A stretch of 35,347 nucleotides of DNA from an uncultured Rhizobiaceae group bacterium (lineage in GTDB: Bacteria; Pseudomonadota; Alphaproteobacteria; Rhizobiales; Rhizobiaceae): NCBI GenBank assembly GCA_937930845.1, contig CALHBJ010000016.1, positions 1 to 35,347 of the forward strand, given 5' to 3'. The translations under genes were made by a program, and so were the position numbers. The notes beneath the pieces were generated by a model. That model was not told the DNA's origin and ran no database searches. It saw only the letters and a program-made list of their open reading frames with translations. Position 1 is the stretch's first letter. Every line of letters begins with the position of its first letter. Below are positions 14,878-22,909 of the stretch, one piece after another.

Positions 14878-17346
14878 CTAACTGCGCATCAATTTTCCCT
14901 GGGGATCATAGAAGGGAGCAAGCTGAGCCGTGATCGGGTACATTTTTCCCGCAACCTGCACCTGAAACCCTCCCTCATCTATCCATGCTTTGCTGACACC
15001 GGCGTCACGGTGAAGGCTGGCCAGACCCACCATTTCATTGAGCCTGAAGCCAAAGTCGCCGGAAGTCACATGGCCAACAATTTGCCCATCCTTCCAGATC
15101 GGTTCGTTATGACTGAGCCAGGGATCTTCCAGCGCATCAATATTGTTCACCACCAGGGAGACTGTGCGGTATTTGAAAGCCGGGCCTTTGGCCTTTTGTG
15201 CCTTGAGTGCCGTCTGCCCCAGGAAACTGTCGCGCTTGTCCAGTCCCACGGCAAACCCCAATCCGGCTTCATAGGGCGTATCATCTTCCCCGATATCGTG
15301 GCCAAAGTGCCTGAAACCCTTTTCCAGGCGACAGGCATTCATGGCGAACATTCCCATGTGTTCCAGCCCATGTGGCTGGCCCGCCTCCAAGAGCGCGTCA
15401 TACAGGCCTGTTGTAAACTCACTTGGTATCAGCAATTCGTAGCCAAGCTCCCCCAGGAAAGAACGCCTGATGGCCCAGCCCCGCGCATAGGCCATGTCGA
15501 TCTCACGGGCGGCCGCAAAGGGAAATACCTCGTTGGAAATATCATCGCCGGAAATGGCCGACAGAATATCGCGGGATTTGGGTCCGTGAATGGTGAGCAA
15601 TCCGTAGGCGGATGTGGCGTCAAATATTTCAAAACGCCAATCGGAGTCGGCATGTTTGGCAATCCATGCTTTATCTCTGGTCTGTGAGGGATGGCCGGTG
15701 ATCACCATGAATGTTTGATGACCCATGCGAATGACTGTCACATCAGCTTCAATTCCACCGTTCTGATTGAGAAATTGCGTATAAATGGAAGACCCAATGG
15801 CCACATCCATTTCCGCACCACTTACCCGGCTCAACGCCTTTGCAGCGTCAGGCCCCTGGACACATATTTTTGCATACATGGACTGGTCGATCAGCACCGC
15901 ATGGTCGCGGGCGGCAAGGCATTCCAATTTCACCTGGCCAGACCAGGGCTTCCATCCCAGCGCCGGTTCGGCGCTCCATTGGGGATTGTCCCGGTCGAAA
16001 TACATGGGCACTTCCCAGCCGATACGCTCTGCAAATACGGCACCGGCATTGGCCAACCTGTCATGCAGGGGGACTTTGCGGATATTTCTTGCCGACACAA
16101 CCTGTCGTCCAGCCCAGGCGATGCCGTAGTGAAAGCCAATCGATTCCGCAGCGCGGTCGTGGACATATTTTGCGTTGGATTGAAATGGCATTGCCCGCGA
16201 TGCCATGAGCGTGCCCATGGCGCGCGATGGCATATCGTCCAACATCCATTCGGCCATGGTCAGCCCCACACCGCCTGAATTGAGAATGCCATTGGAGTTC
16301 ATGCCCGTGGCAATGAACACACCTTCCACTTCTGGGGCGGGACCAAGATAAGGCCGCCCGTCGGGGGTGAAACTTTCCGGCCCGTTGAAAAATGTCTGAA
16401 TGCCCAGATCCGCAAGTTTAGGCATGCGGGCAAACATGACCTGCAATTCATCTTCCACATGGTCCATGTCGAAGGGCAGTTCATCAAACTCAAATTCATT
16501 CGGCACTCCGTCGTGGGCCCAGGGCTTACCCTGAGCTTCAAATGCGCCAATCAGAAGTTTCCCCGCATCCTCTTTCCAATAGGTACGCTCCTCCACAATA
16601 TTTAGGATGGGCTGGTCGCGTGGCAGATCGTCCATCGGTTCGGTGACGATGTAACAATGCTCAACGGCGTGCAGCGGCACGGTGATGCCATGGGCTTTTG
16701 CAAAAAGATGGCTCCACATGCCCCCGGCAATCAGGACTTTCTCAGTTGCGATGTCGCCGTGATCTGTTGCCACACCGACGACCTTGTCCTCGCGAGTGAT
16801 AAGGTTTTTCACCTCTATGCCCTCAAAACGCTGGGCTCCCAATTGCCGCGCGCCTTTATCCAGCGCGATGGTGACATCCAATGGATTTACTTGCCCGTTG
16901 GAGGGGACAAACAGACCTGAGCGCACATCTTCGATCTCAATCCACGGCCATTTTTCGGCCACTTCCTGGGGGCTGAGAATATGGGATGGCACGTCCATAC
17001 GAACGGCATGATCGTGGGTGCGCAAAAGCTGTTCATGGCGCAATTTACTCAGGGCAATATTGATCGTGCCATTGGCTTTGTAGCCGGTGGCCTGGCCGGT
17101 TTCCTCTTCCAGATCACGAAACAGCCTTGCGGTATATTTACCCAGTTCTGTCTGTGCCGTGCTGTCGCGCAATTGGCCCACGATGCCGGCGGCATGCCAC
17201 GTGGTGCCGCTTGCCAGTTTGCGGCGTTCCAGCAACACGGCCTGAACACCCCGATGGGCAAGGTGGTAGAGGGTTGAAACTCCAATAATTCCGCCACCGA
17301 TAATCACGACCGGGGCAGAATTTGGAATTTGCACAGATGATGTCAA
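14878..17346 (-). CDS. Dimethylglycine/sarcosine dehydrogenase-like FAD demethylase with GcvT domain
   Basis: An 822-residue flavoprotein of the DMGDH/SARDH family. Residues 12-40 form the FAD-binding fold (VVIIGGGIIGVSTLYHLAHRG). SGTTWHAAG includes His51, the residue that normally carries covalent FAD. The DAO domain ends near 380. It is followed by the FAO_M linker (VSARNIRKVPLHDRLANAGAVF, about 440) and a GcvT/aminomethyltransferase region with its C-terminal barrel to 822, which in relatives binds tetrahydrofolate and captures the methyl group as methylene-THF. It should oxidatively demethylate an N-methyl amino acid or related secondary or tertiary amine. The frame begins at TTG, overlapping the aldehyde dehydrogenase stop by 4 bases (TTGA); a GTG a few codons later is the alternative start. 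The substrate is not predictable; the pairing with a second demethylase of different fold is notable. Confidence 0.9.
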   Translation of the reverse strand: MTSSVQIPNSAPVVIIGGGIIGVSTLYHLAHRGVQAVLLERRKLASGTTWHAAGIVGQLRDSTAQTELGKYTARLFRDLEEETGQATGYKANGTINIALSKLRHEQLLRTHDHAVRMDVPSHILSPQEVAEKWPWIEIEDVRSGLFVPSNGQVNPLDVTIALDKGARQLGAQRFEGIEVKNLITREDKVVGVATDHGDIATEKVLIAGGMWSHLFAKAHGITVPLHAVEHCYIVTEPMDDLPRDQPILNIVEERTYWKEDAGKLLIGAFEAQGKPWAHDGVPNEFEFDELPFDMDHVEDELQVMFARMPKLADLGIQTFFNGPESFTPDGRPYLGPAPEVEGVFIATGMNSNGILNSGGVGLTMAEWMLDDMPSRAMGTLMASRAMPFQSNAKYVHDRAAESIGFHYGIAWAGRQVVSARNIRKVPLHDRLANAGAVFAERIGWEVPMYFDRDNPQWSAEPALGWKPWSGQVKLECLAARDHAVLIDQSMYAKICVQGPDAAKALSRVSGAEMDVAIGSSIYTQFLNQNGGIEADVTVIRMGHQTFMVITGHPSQTRDKAWIAKHADSDWRFEIFDATSAYGLLTIHGPKSRDILSAISGDDISNEVFPFAAAREIDMAYARGWAIRRSFLGELGYELLIPSEFTTGLYDALLEAGQPHGLEHMGMFAMNACRLEKGFRHFGHDIGEDDTPYEAGLGFAVGLDKRDSFLGQTALKAQKAKGPAFKYRTVSLVVNNIDALEDPWLSHNEPIWKDGQIVGHVTSGDFGFRLNEMVGLASLHRDAGVSKAWIDEGGFQVQVAGKMYPITAQLAPFYDPQGKLMRS

Positions 17347-18827
17347 AGCTGGATCCAGGCCGTTTTCAGATTCACATATTTTTCGATGGCATGGAGAGAT
17401 TTGTCTGATCCGTTTCCAGATTGGCCAACGCCGCCAAGTGGAACCGTCACATCAGGGCCACCAAATGTGTTCACGTGAACGACACCGGCTTCGATGGCAG
17501 CGATCATCCGGTGCGCCCGGGAAAGGTCAGAAGTCCACACGCCAGCAGCCAAACCATAGTCGGTTGCATTGGCCAATTGGATCGCATCCGCCTCATCTTC
17601 AAAGGTGGTGACGGTGAGAACAGGCCCAAATACTTCTTTTTGAAACAGCGTGTCTGTGGGTTTGACCCCATCAACGATTGTTGGCCCCATGTAGAAACCG
17701 CCCGTCTCGCGCAGGCTTGGAGTACCGCCCAGGATGATATTGCCACCTTCGCTCTGTGTCGTGCGCAGGGCTTGGAGATTTTGCTCCAATTGTCGGGCTG
17801 AATTGATCGCTCCGATCTGGGTGGTTAGTTGAAGCGGGTTGCCCGGTTGCATGTTGGCCGATGCGTGGGCAACGGCCTCAACAAAGTCTTTTTGGATATC
17901 TTTTTGAACCAGCAGTCGCGACCCGGCGACACATACCTGACCGGAATTTCTGAATATTCCGCCCGCGACCACTTTGGCCGCTTGGCCTAAATCTTTCGTG
18001 TCGTTGAAAACAATATGCGGGGACTTGCCCCCCAGTTCCAGATAGACCCGTTTCAAATTGGACTGGGCCGAATATTGCAACAGGCGTCGTCCGGTGCCGC
18101 CTGAGCCGGTGAAGGCGAGCACGTCCACATCCATGGACAGGGCCAAAGCTTCACCGACAACCGCACCATCACCTGTGACAACGTTGAGCACCCCTTCCGG
18201 CATTCCAGCTTCCAGCGCCAATTGCGCCATGCGTATCAACGTAAGGGAAGCGGTTTCCGGCGGTTTGACGACCACCGAATTTCCAACTGCCAGAGCGGGC
18301 CCCAGTTTCCAGGCCCCAATCATCATGGGAAAATTCCACGGGATGATCGCGCCAACTACACCCACCGGCTGATGGTGGATCATCCCCAACACGGTGTTCG
18401 GCGTTGGCGCTATTTCACCGTAGGACTTGTCGGCAGTTTCGCCATAATACCTGATGGTTGCCGCAGCTGACCCAGGCTCGGCCTTAATCGCCATGCTGAT
18501 TTCCGTGCCATTGTCACGCACCCCCAATACCGCAAGTTCCAGGGCGTGCTGTTCAATCAGGTCAGCCCATTTATGCATGATGCGCTTACGCATGGCGGGC
18601 GCCATATGCCTCCAACGCCCGTCGTTAAAGGCGGCTCTGGCGGATGCTATCGCCGCATTCATGTCTTCCGCGGTTCCATGGGCAATGGTGGTCAGCACTG
18701 ATCCATCAACCGGCGTGATCACATCCATGGCAGCGCCAGAGGAAGCCGGTACATCCTTACCATCTATGAGATGTTTGAATGCAGGCACTTCTTGGGTGCT
18801 GATTTCGTCAATTGCTTTTTGGTCCAT
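17343..18827 (-). CDS. NAD(P)-dependent aldehyde dehydrogenase
   Basis: A 494-residue ALDH superfamily enzyme with complete active site: Asn164 in PWNFPMM, Glu264 in LELGGKSPH and Cys299 in NSGQVCVAGSR, plus the cofactor loop FTGSGGTGRRLL. It oxidises an aldehyde to its carboxylate in the cytosol. The sequence style is that of betaine-aldehyde, 4-(gamma-glutamylamino)butanal or other amino-aldehyde dehydrogenases, but the substrate cannot be fixed by eye. AGGACA precedes the ATG. The gene starts 11 bases after tctA and overlaps the DMGDH-like gene by 4 bases, so it is in the same transcript as the transporter and demethylases. It could act on an aldehyde left after demethylation, deamination or ring opening. 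Confidence 0.93.
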   Translation of the reverse strand: MDQKAIDEISTQEVPAFKHLIDGKDVPASSGAAMDVITPVDGSVLTTIAHGTAEDMNAAIASARAAFNDGRWRHMAPAMRKRIMHKWADLIEQHALELAVLGVRDNGTEISMAIKAEPGSAAATIRYYGETADKSYGEIAPTPNTVLGMIHHQPVGVVGAIIPWNFPMMIGAWKLGPALAVGNSVVVKPPETASLTLIRMAQLALEAGMPEGVLNVVTGDGAVVGEALALSMDVDVLAFTGSGGTGRRLLQYSAQSNLKRVYLELGGKSPHIVFNDTKDLGQAAKVVAGGIFRNSGQVCVAGSRLLVQKDIQKDFVEAVAHASANMQPGNPLQLTTQIGAINSARQLEQNLQALRTTQSEGGNIILGGTPSLRETGGFYMGPTIVDGVKPTDTLFQKEVFGPVLTVTTFEDEADAIQLANATDYGLAAGVWTSDLSRAHRMIAAIEAGVVHVNTFGGPDVTVPLGGVGQSGNGSDKSLHAIEKYVNLKTAWIQL

Positions 18828-18838
18828 GGTGACTTGTC

Positions 18839-20356
18839 CTAACGTAGCTGGGTATCGTGGAGTTCATGATCCTCATCAGGCATGCGTTTTTTGTGTTCGT
18901 TGATCATTGTGCGGATGTGGAGCGCAATGACGATTAAAATGGTGATGAATAGAAACGCGGCAATTGGCCTGTCGATGAAATCGAGCGGCTCTTTGACCCG
19001 CGCCATGGCGCTGCGCAATTTGGTTTCCATAATACCGCCAAGCACCATGCCAAGCACAATGGGAACCACCGGCAGGTTCAGCCGTTTCAGGATGAGGCCA
19101 AGAACCCCGAACCCGGCCGCGATGGCGCAGTCGGTTGCGGAATTGCGCAATGAATACACGCCTACAAAACTCAAGGTGAGAATGACTATTCCCAAAAACC
19201 GTGTGGGGATCTGAATGATTTTCGTGAGCAGGTTTGTTGAAAACAACAAAAAGATGAGCACCATCACGTTCAACACAAGCATGGCCACATAGAGCGCCAA
19301 AACGAAATCCATCTGGTTTTGAAACAATTGTGGGCCGGGTATGACGTTGTGGACATAGAAGACGGACAGCATCATTGCGGTCAGAGCTTCGCCTGGAACA
19401 CCCAGCGCCAGGAGCGGAATCATGGCTGCTGCGGGAACGGCATTGTTGGCGGCTTCAGATGCGATCAGCCCCTCTGGCGACCCCTTCCCAAACAGCTCCG
19501 GTTTATCTGATGTTTTTTGGGCATAGGTGTAGGACATGAACTGCGCGGTAAACTCGCCCACGCCAGGTATCATGCCCATCACCACGCCAAAGCCCGATGC
19601 GGCAGACGCGACGCGCTTGTGCTGAAACAATTCTTTCAGGCCTGAAAAAAGCGACCCCGTCAGTGGCTGGGCCTGGGGGCTGCTGTCCTTTTCAACCAAC
19701 AGCAGAAAAGCTTGAGACAAGGCAAACAGGCCCAAGACAACAACAATCAGATCGACCCCGGAAGACAGCCATGTTTGTCCAAAGGTGAAACGCTGGGTGT
19801 ATTGAATGGGTTCCAGTCCTATCGTGCCCAGAAATATCCCAAAAGAGGCGAGCATCCCCGCGGCAAAAATCTGTCCTCGATGGGCGAGCACGACGAGGAC
19901 AATGCCCAATAATGCGGCGAGAAATATCTCCCGGCTGCCAAAATGGGGGGCAATCCAGGCCAGCGCCGGGGACAACAATATCAGACACAAAATGCCCACC
20001 ACGCCGCCAAAGAATGAGGCGGAATAGGCAAGCGAGACCGCCCGCCTGGAGTCTCCCCTTTGGGTCATGGGATAGCCGTCATAGGTGGTCAGCGCATTGA
20101 CCGCAGTGCCGGGTGTGTTGATCAAAATGGCGGGTATGGAGCCGCCATACATGGAGGATCCGTAAATCCCAAGCAGCATTGTCAGGCCGACCAGAGGATC
20201 AAGGGAAAATGTGGCGGGAAGCAAGATGGCAATTGCAACCGCTGCCCCCACACCTGGTATGGCCCCAATTATGACGCCGCCGATTGACCCAATCATAAGC
20301 GCCAGCAACACGTCCCACCGGGCAAGAAGGCCAAAGGCTGAAACCAGATCTTCCAT
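18839..20356 (-). CDS. tctA: Tripartite tricarboxylate transporter large permease TctA
   Basis: A 505-residue polytopic membrane protein with about a dozen hydrophobic segments, of usual TctA length. Family motifs are visible: GGVIIGAIPGVGAAVAIAILLP near the N-terminus, YGSSMYGGSIPAILINTPGTAVNALTTYDGYPM, GMIPGVGEFTAQFMSY, and ASEAANNAVPAAAMIPLLALGVPGEALTAMM in the second inverted half. With TctB and the periplasmic TctC it forms a secondary, ion-driven uptake system for carboxylates and other small anions. AAGGGGCGGC is just before the ATG, and the gene starts 9 bases after tctB. It is followed directly by the aldehyde dehydrogenase, so uptake and catabolism share a transcript. Confidence 0.96.
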   Translation of the reverse strand: MEDLVSAFGLLARWDVLLALMIGSIGGVIIGAIPGVGAAVAIAILLPATFSLDPLVGLTMLLGIYGSSMYGGSIPAILINTPGTAVNALTTYDGYPMTQRGDSRRAVSLAYSASFFGGVVGILCLILLSPALAWIAPHFGSREIFLAALLGIVLVVLAHRGQIFAAGMLASFGIFLGTIGLEPIQYTQRFTFGQTWLSSGVDLIVVVLGLFALSQAFLLLVEKDSSPQAQPLTGSLFSGLKELFQHKRVASAASGFGVVMGMIPGVGEFTAQFMSYTYAQKTSDKPELFGKGSPEGLIASEAANNAVPAAAMIPLLALGVPGEALTAMMLSVFYVHNVIPGPQLFQNQMDFVLALYVAMLVLNVMVLIFLLFSTNLLTKIIQIPTRFLGIVILTLSFVGVYSLRNSATDCAIAAGFGVLGLILKRLNLPVVPIVLGMVLGGIMETKLRSAMARVKEPLDFIDRPIAAFLFITILIVIALHIRTMINEHKKRMPDEDHELHDTQLR

Positions 20357-20365
20357 TGCCGCCCC

Positions 20366-20908
20366 TTATAAGTATGTCAGCATGAAAGACCGCAGGGCAT
20401 CCGGCAGATATTCATATACCTGTCCGCCTGGCACTTTCACCTGCAAGAATGCTTTAAACACCACCACCACCACCACGGCCGTAAGCGCTGCACAGACCAG
20501 CATTTTTTTGGTCCGATAGCCTGTGCGCATAGCCAACAAGACGGCAAATACGATGGTTGTTGGCAAATAGCCTGCTTTGGGAACAAGCGCGACATAGACC
20601 ATGAACCAGGCCACATATTCCAGGGACAGAAGCCAAAAGCTGATCTCTTTCCAACGCCCTGCAATCTTTGGAGATACGAATGCACTGGTCCAGTTTAATG
20701 AGGCAAACAGTGTCATTCCCACAATGGAAATGGCTGGCCACAGGGCGGGTTGCGCAGACCATTTGGCCCCCGATTTCCATACAGTCTGATGAGGTATCTG
20801 AACCAACAGGAACAAAGCCAGTGCCAGAAATACGCCGGCAAAAAAGAGATTGCCTGGTCGTCTATTTCGCTGAAAGAGCTGCTTTAAGGTTTTGATTTTG
20901 ACAATCAT
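20366..20908 (-). CDS. tctB: Tripartite tricarboxylate transporter small subunit TctB
   Basis: A 180-residue protein with four hydrophobic segments (LFFAGVFLALALFLLVQI; PALWPAISIVGMTLFASL; FWLLSLEYVAWFMVYVALV; YLPTTIVFAVLLAMRTGYR with a further C-terminal one VCAALTAVVVVVVFKAFL). This matches the size and topology of TctB/DUF1468 subunits, which are poorly conserved in sequence. It lies between tctC and tctA, the expected position. The ribosome site is weak and the gene lies beyond a hairpin with a T-run following tctC, so it is probably expressed at a lower level than the binding protein. Confidence 0.9.
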   Translation of the reverse strand: MIVKIKTLKQLFQRNRRPGNLFFAGVFLALALFLLVQIPHQTVWKSGAKWSAQPALWPAISIVGMTLFASLNWTSAFVSPKIAGRWKEISFWLLSLEYVAWFMVYVALVPKAGYLPTTIVFAVLLAMRTGYRTKKMLVCAALTAVVVVVVFKAFLQVKVPGGQVYEYLPDALRSFMLTYL

Positions 20909-20954
20909 GAAAGCGCATTTCCATCAGACAGACAGCCAGGAATTTATGAAAAAA

Positions 20955-20982
20955 ATGGGCGGTGCAAATGCACACCGCCCAT
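20955..20982 (-). terminator. Intrinsic terminator/attenuator between tctC and tctB
   Basis: A perfect 10-bp GC-rich stem (ATGGGCGGTG at 20955-20964 pairs with CACCGCCCAT at 20973-20982, 8-base loop) is followed on the minus strand by seven consecutive T residues (20949-20956 region). It begins 14 bases after the tctC stop and precedes tctB. As tctB, tctA and at least four more genes follow on the same strand without another obvious promoter, it probably acts as a partial terminator. It would leave abundant tctC message and reduced read-through into permease and enzyme genes. Confidence 0.85.
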
Positions 20983-20996
20983 GGGTCCAGGTATGA

Positions 20997-21938
20997 TTAT
21001 TTCAACAGATCAGCGATGACGCCCTGGGTGGCGATATCTTTTTCAATCTGCGCTGTGGATGCGGCTGCATCTTGCCAATAAACACCGGCACCGGTTTCTT
21101 TAGCGAGTTTTTGTGCCCGCTCGGAAGCCATGGTTTCCTTTGCAACAGCGATGATTTTTTCACGCACGTCAGCTGGCGTGTCCTTGTTGACGAAGAGCCC
21201 GTTCCAAAGCGCAATATTGAGCGATGGTTCAATCTCAGCCACTGTAGGCGTGTTGGGTGTGAGCGAAATGCGCTCGCTGCCGATGGAGGCCAGCACTTTT
21301 ACCTTGTCGAGACATGGCAGGACCAGTTGAATGGTCGTGTTCATCACATCCACATCGCCCGAAGCCAGTGTGTTGCAGTCCAGCGAATCAAAGGCTGCAT
21401 CGGAAGCAAAATTAAACCCTTTTGCTTTGGCGAGCGCCTTGGTCACCTGGGTCGGCACCAGGGGTGCACCAAAGTGACCCAGCGCCACATCATTGGACTG
21501 GGCATGTTTGGCCAATCCGGCGATGTCATCATAAGGCGCGTTCTCACCGGCGACGATCACAAATGGATAGGTGAGGAAAATGCCGAGAGGTTCAAACGGA
21601 TTTGGTGCCAATTCGGGAATCCCGATCTTGGGGCCAACAGTTGGCACACCGATCACAAAAGAACCGATTGTGTAGCCGTCAGCACCCGCGTTCGCCACAT
21701 GAACCGCGCCGGGGAATGGCCCGCCGCCGCCGCCTGGCTTGTTCACAACTGCAGCCGGTGAACCGTATTTCTTTTGGAAGTCTTCTGCGATCATGCGCGT
21801 CAAAACATCTTCAAGATCACCCGGTGCCCAGGGCACGATGAATTCAACTGGTTTTTCGGGATATTCTGCATTTGCAGCAGCACCCGTAAACAGCATTGCT
21901 GTCGCGGCGAGCGCAGCCAAAGTCATTTTCTTGAACAT
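20997..21938 (-). CDS. tctC: TTT-family periplasmic substrate-binding protein TctC
   Basis: A 313-residue TctC/Bug-type binding protein. A Sec signal peptide is clear (MFKKMTLAALAATAMLF ... AAANA|EYPEKPVEF), followed by the family motif region VEFIVPWAPGDLEDVLTRM. The usual Gly-Gly-x-x-Asp loop reads GDLEDV, a small departure in the part that contacts the ligand carboxylate. The rest shows PGGGGGPFPGAVHVANAGADGYTIG and DVALGHFGAPLVPTQVTKALAKA. A strong GGGAGGAATTTT site precedes the ATG. It is the first gene of the long catabolic operon and divergent from an IclR regulator, so it likely binds the inducing substrate in the periplasm. The hairpin behind it supports excess binding-protein production. 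Confidence 0.94.
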   Translation of the reverse strand: MFKKMTLAALAATAMLFTGAAANAEYPEKPVEFIVPWAPGDLEDVLTRMIAEDFQKKYGSPAAVVNKPGGGGGPFPGAVHVANAGADGYTIGSFVIGVPTVGPKIGIPELAPNPFEPLGIFLTYPFVIVAGENAPYDDIAGLAKHAQSNDVALGHFGAPLVPTQVTKALAKAKGFNFASDAAFDSLDCNTLASGDVDVMNTTIQLVLPCLDKVKVLASIGSERISLTPNTPTVAEIEPSLNIALWNGLFVNKDTPADVREKIIAVAKETMASERAQKLAKETGAGVYWQDAAASTAQIEKDIATQGVIADLLK

Positions 21939-22000
21939 AAAATTCCTCCCAGAATAAGCCCGTCAACGGGTGTTCAATTTGAGTATTGTCAATTCTGTTA

Positions 22001-22023
22001 ATCGGTTTATTATTTGAACCGAT
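22001..22023. promoter_or_regulatory. Probable IclR operator in the tctC / iclR intergenic region
   Basis: Perfect 7-bp arms ATCGGTT (22001-22007) and AACCGAT (22017-22023) with a 9-base AT-rich spacer. The site lies 62-85 bases upstream of the tctC start in the 183-bp divergent region. A candidate tctC promoter reads leftwards just upstream (TTGACA at 22063-22058 with only a weak -10, CAAACT, 17 bases on), which would place the repeat downstream of the -10, as expected for a repressor site. Assignment to the adjacent IclR protein rests on position. Confidence 0.6.
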
Positions 22024-22121
22024 GTTGCGGAAATAGTTTGCCCTGCCCAGAAAACTCTGTCAACGTGCAAGAAGATTATCCCGTCCACTGTGTGTGAAAG
22101 TTTGAAAGCGTTGAGAGCAAT

Positions 22122-22907
22122 ATGGGTACGATCACCAAAGCGCTGGACCTTCTAAATCTCTTTTCGTGCGAGCAACCGGAGATTGCCTTGTCGCAATTCA
22201 AGAAGACAACAGGGCAGGATAAGGCGACTGTGTACCGTCACTTGAGCGAATTACAGGCTAATGGATTTCTGGAGCAAAACCCCGCGACAAAGGCCTATCG
22301 GCTGGGCCCGGCCCTGCTGCGCCTTGCGGCCATGAGAGAGCAAACCTATCCGTTGCGCAAAGTGGTGGCACCCTGGGTGGATGAATTGTCACGCAGGCTC
22401 AGTGAACTGGTACATGTCTCGGTTTTGCAAAACGATCATATGTGCCCGATCTATCACAGCAATCTGCACAGCCACGGCACCCGCGTGCATATTGATGAGA
22501 CCGAGAAACTGCCCCTGCATGCCACATCGTCCGGCGTGTCGATGCTGGCATTTGGGCCCGACGGCCTGATGGCCCAAACCCTGGCGCGCCCATTGGATGC
22601 CTTTACGCCAAAAACCATTACGTCGGCTGGAAAGCTGGAAGGCGAGGTTTTGCGCACCCGGCGGCGCGGCTATTCATACACCGATCAGGGATTTGAATCT
22701 GAAGTGTGTTCGCTGGCCATGCCCATCTTCGATGCGGAATTGCGGGCCTTTGGCACGCTCGCAGTGGCCGTGCCCTCATCGCGCATGAACAGGGCGATGA
22801 AGGAAAATATCGTCAAAGAATTGATCAGTTCCAGTTCAGCCGTATCCCAAGCATTGGGCGGAGCGGTGCCGCTGGAAATTGAAGAATTATGGAAGAAGGC
22901 AGCCTAG
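22122..22907 (+). CDS. IclR family transcriptional regulator
   Basis: A 261-residue protein with an N-terminal winged HTH (ALSQFKKTTGQDKATVYRHLSELQANGFLEQ, about 22-55) and the C-terminal IclR effector domain (LVHVSVLQNDHMCPIYHSN, LPLHATSSGVSMLAF, RRRGYSYTDQGFESEVCSLAMPIFD, FGTLAVAVPSSRM). The effector domain contains the usual LH.T..G signature. IclR proteins respond to small carboxylates and aromatic or heterocyclic catabolites. It is divergent from the tctCBA-catabolic operon and co-directional with the aminotransferase, which starts 2 bases after its stop, so it probably regulates both directions and itself. Start at the ATG preceded by GAGAG. Confidence 0.93.
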   Translation: MGTITKALDLLNLFSCEQPEIALSQFKKTTGQDKATVYRHLSELQANGFLEQNPATKAYRLGPALLRLAAMREQTYPLRKVVAPWVDELSRRLSELVHVSVLQNDHMCPIYHSNLHSHGTRVHIDETEKLPLHATSSGVSMLAFGPDGLMAQTLARPLDAFTPKTITSAGKLEGEVLRTRRRGYSYTDQGFESEVCSLAMPIFDAELRAFGTLAVAVPSSRMNRAMKENIVKELISSSSAVSQALGGAVPLEIEELWKKAA

Positions 22908-22909
22908 AT

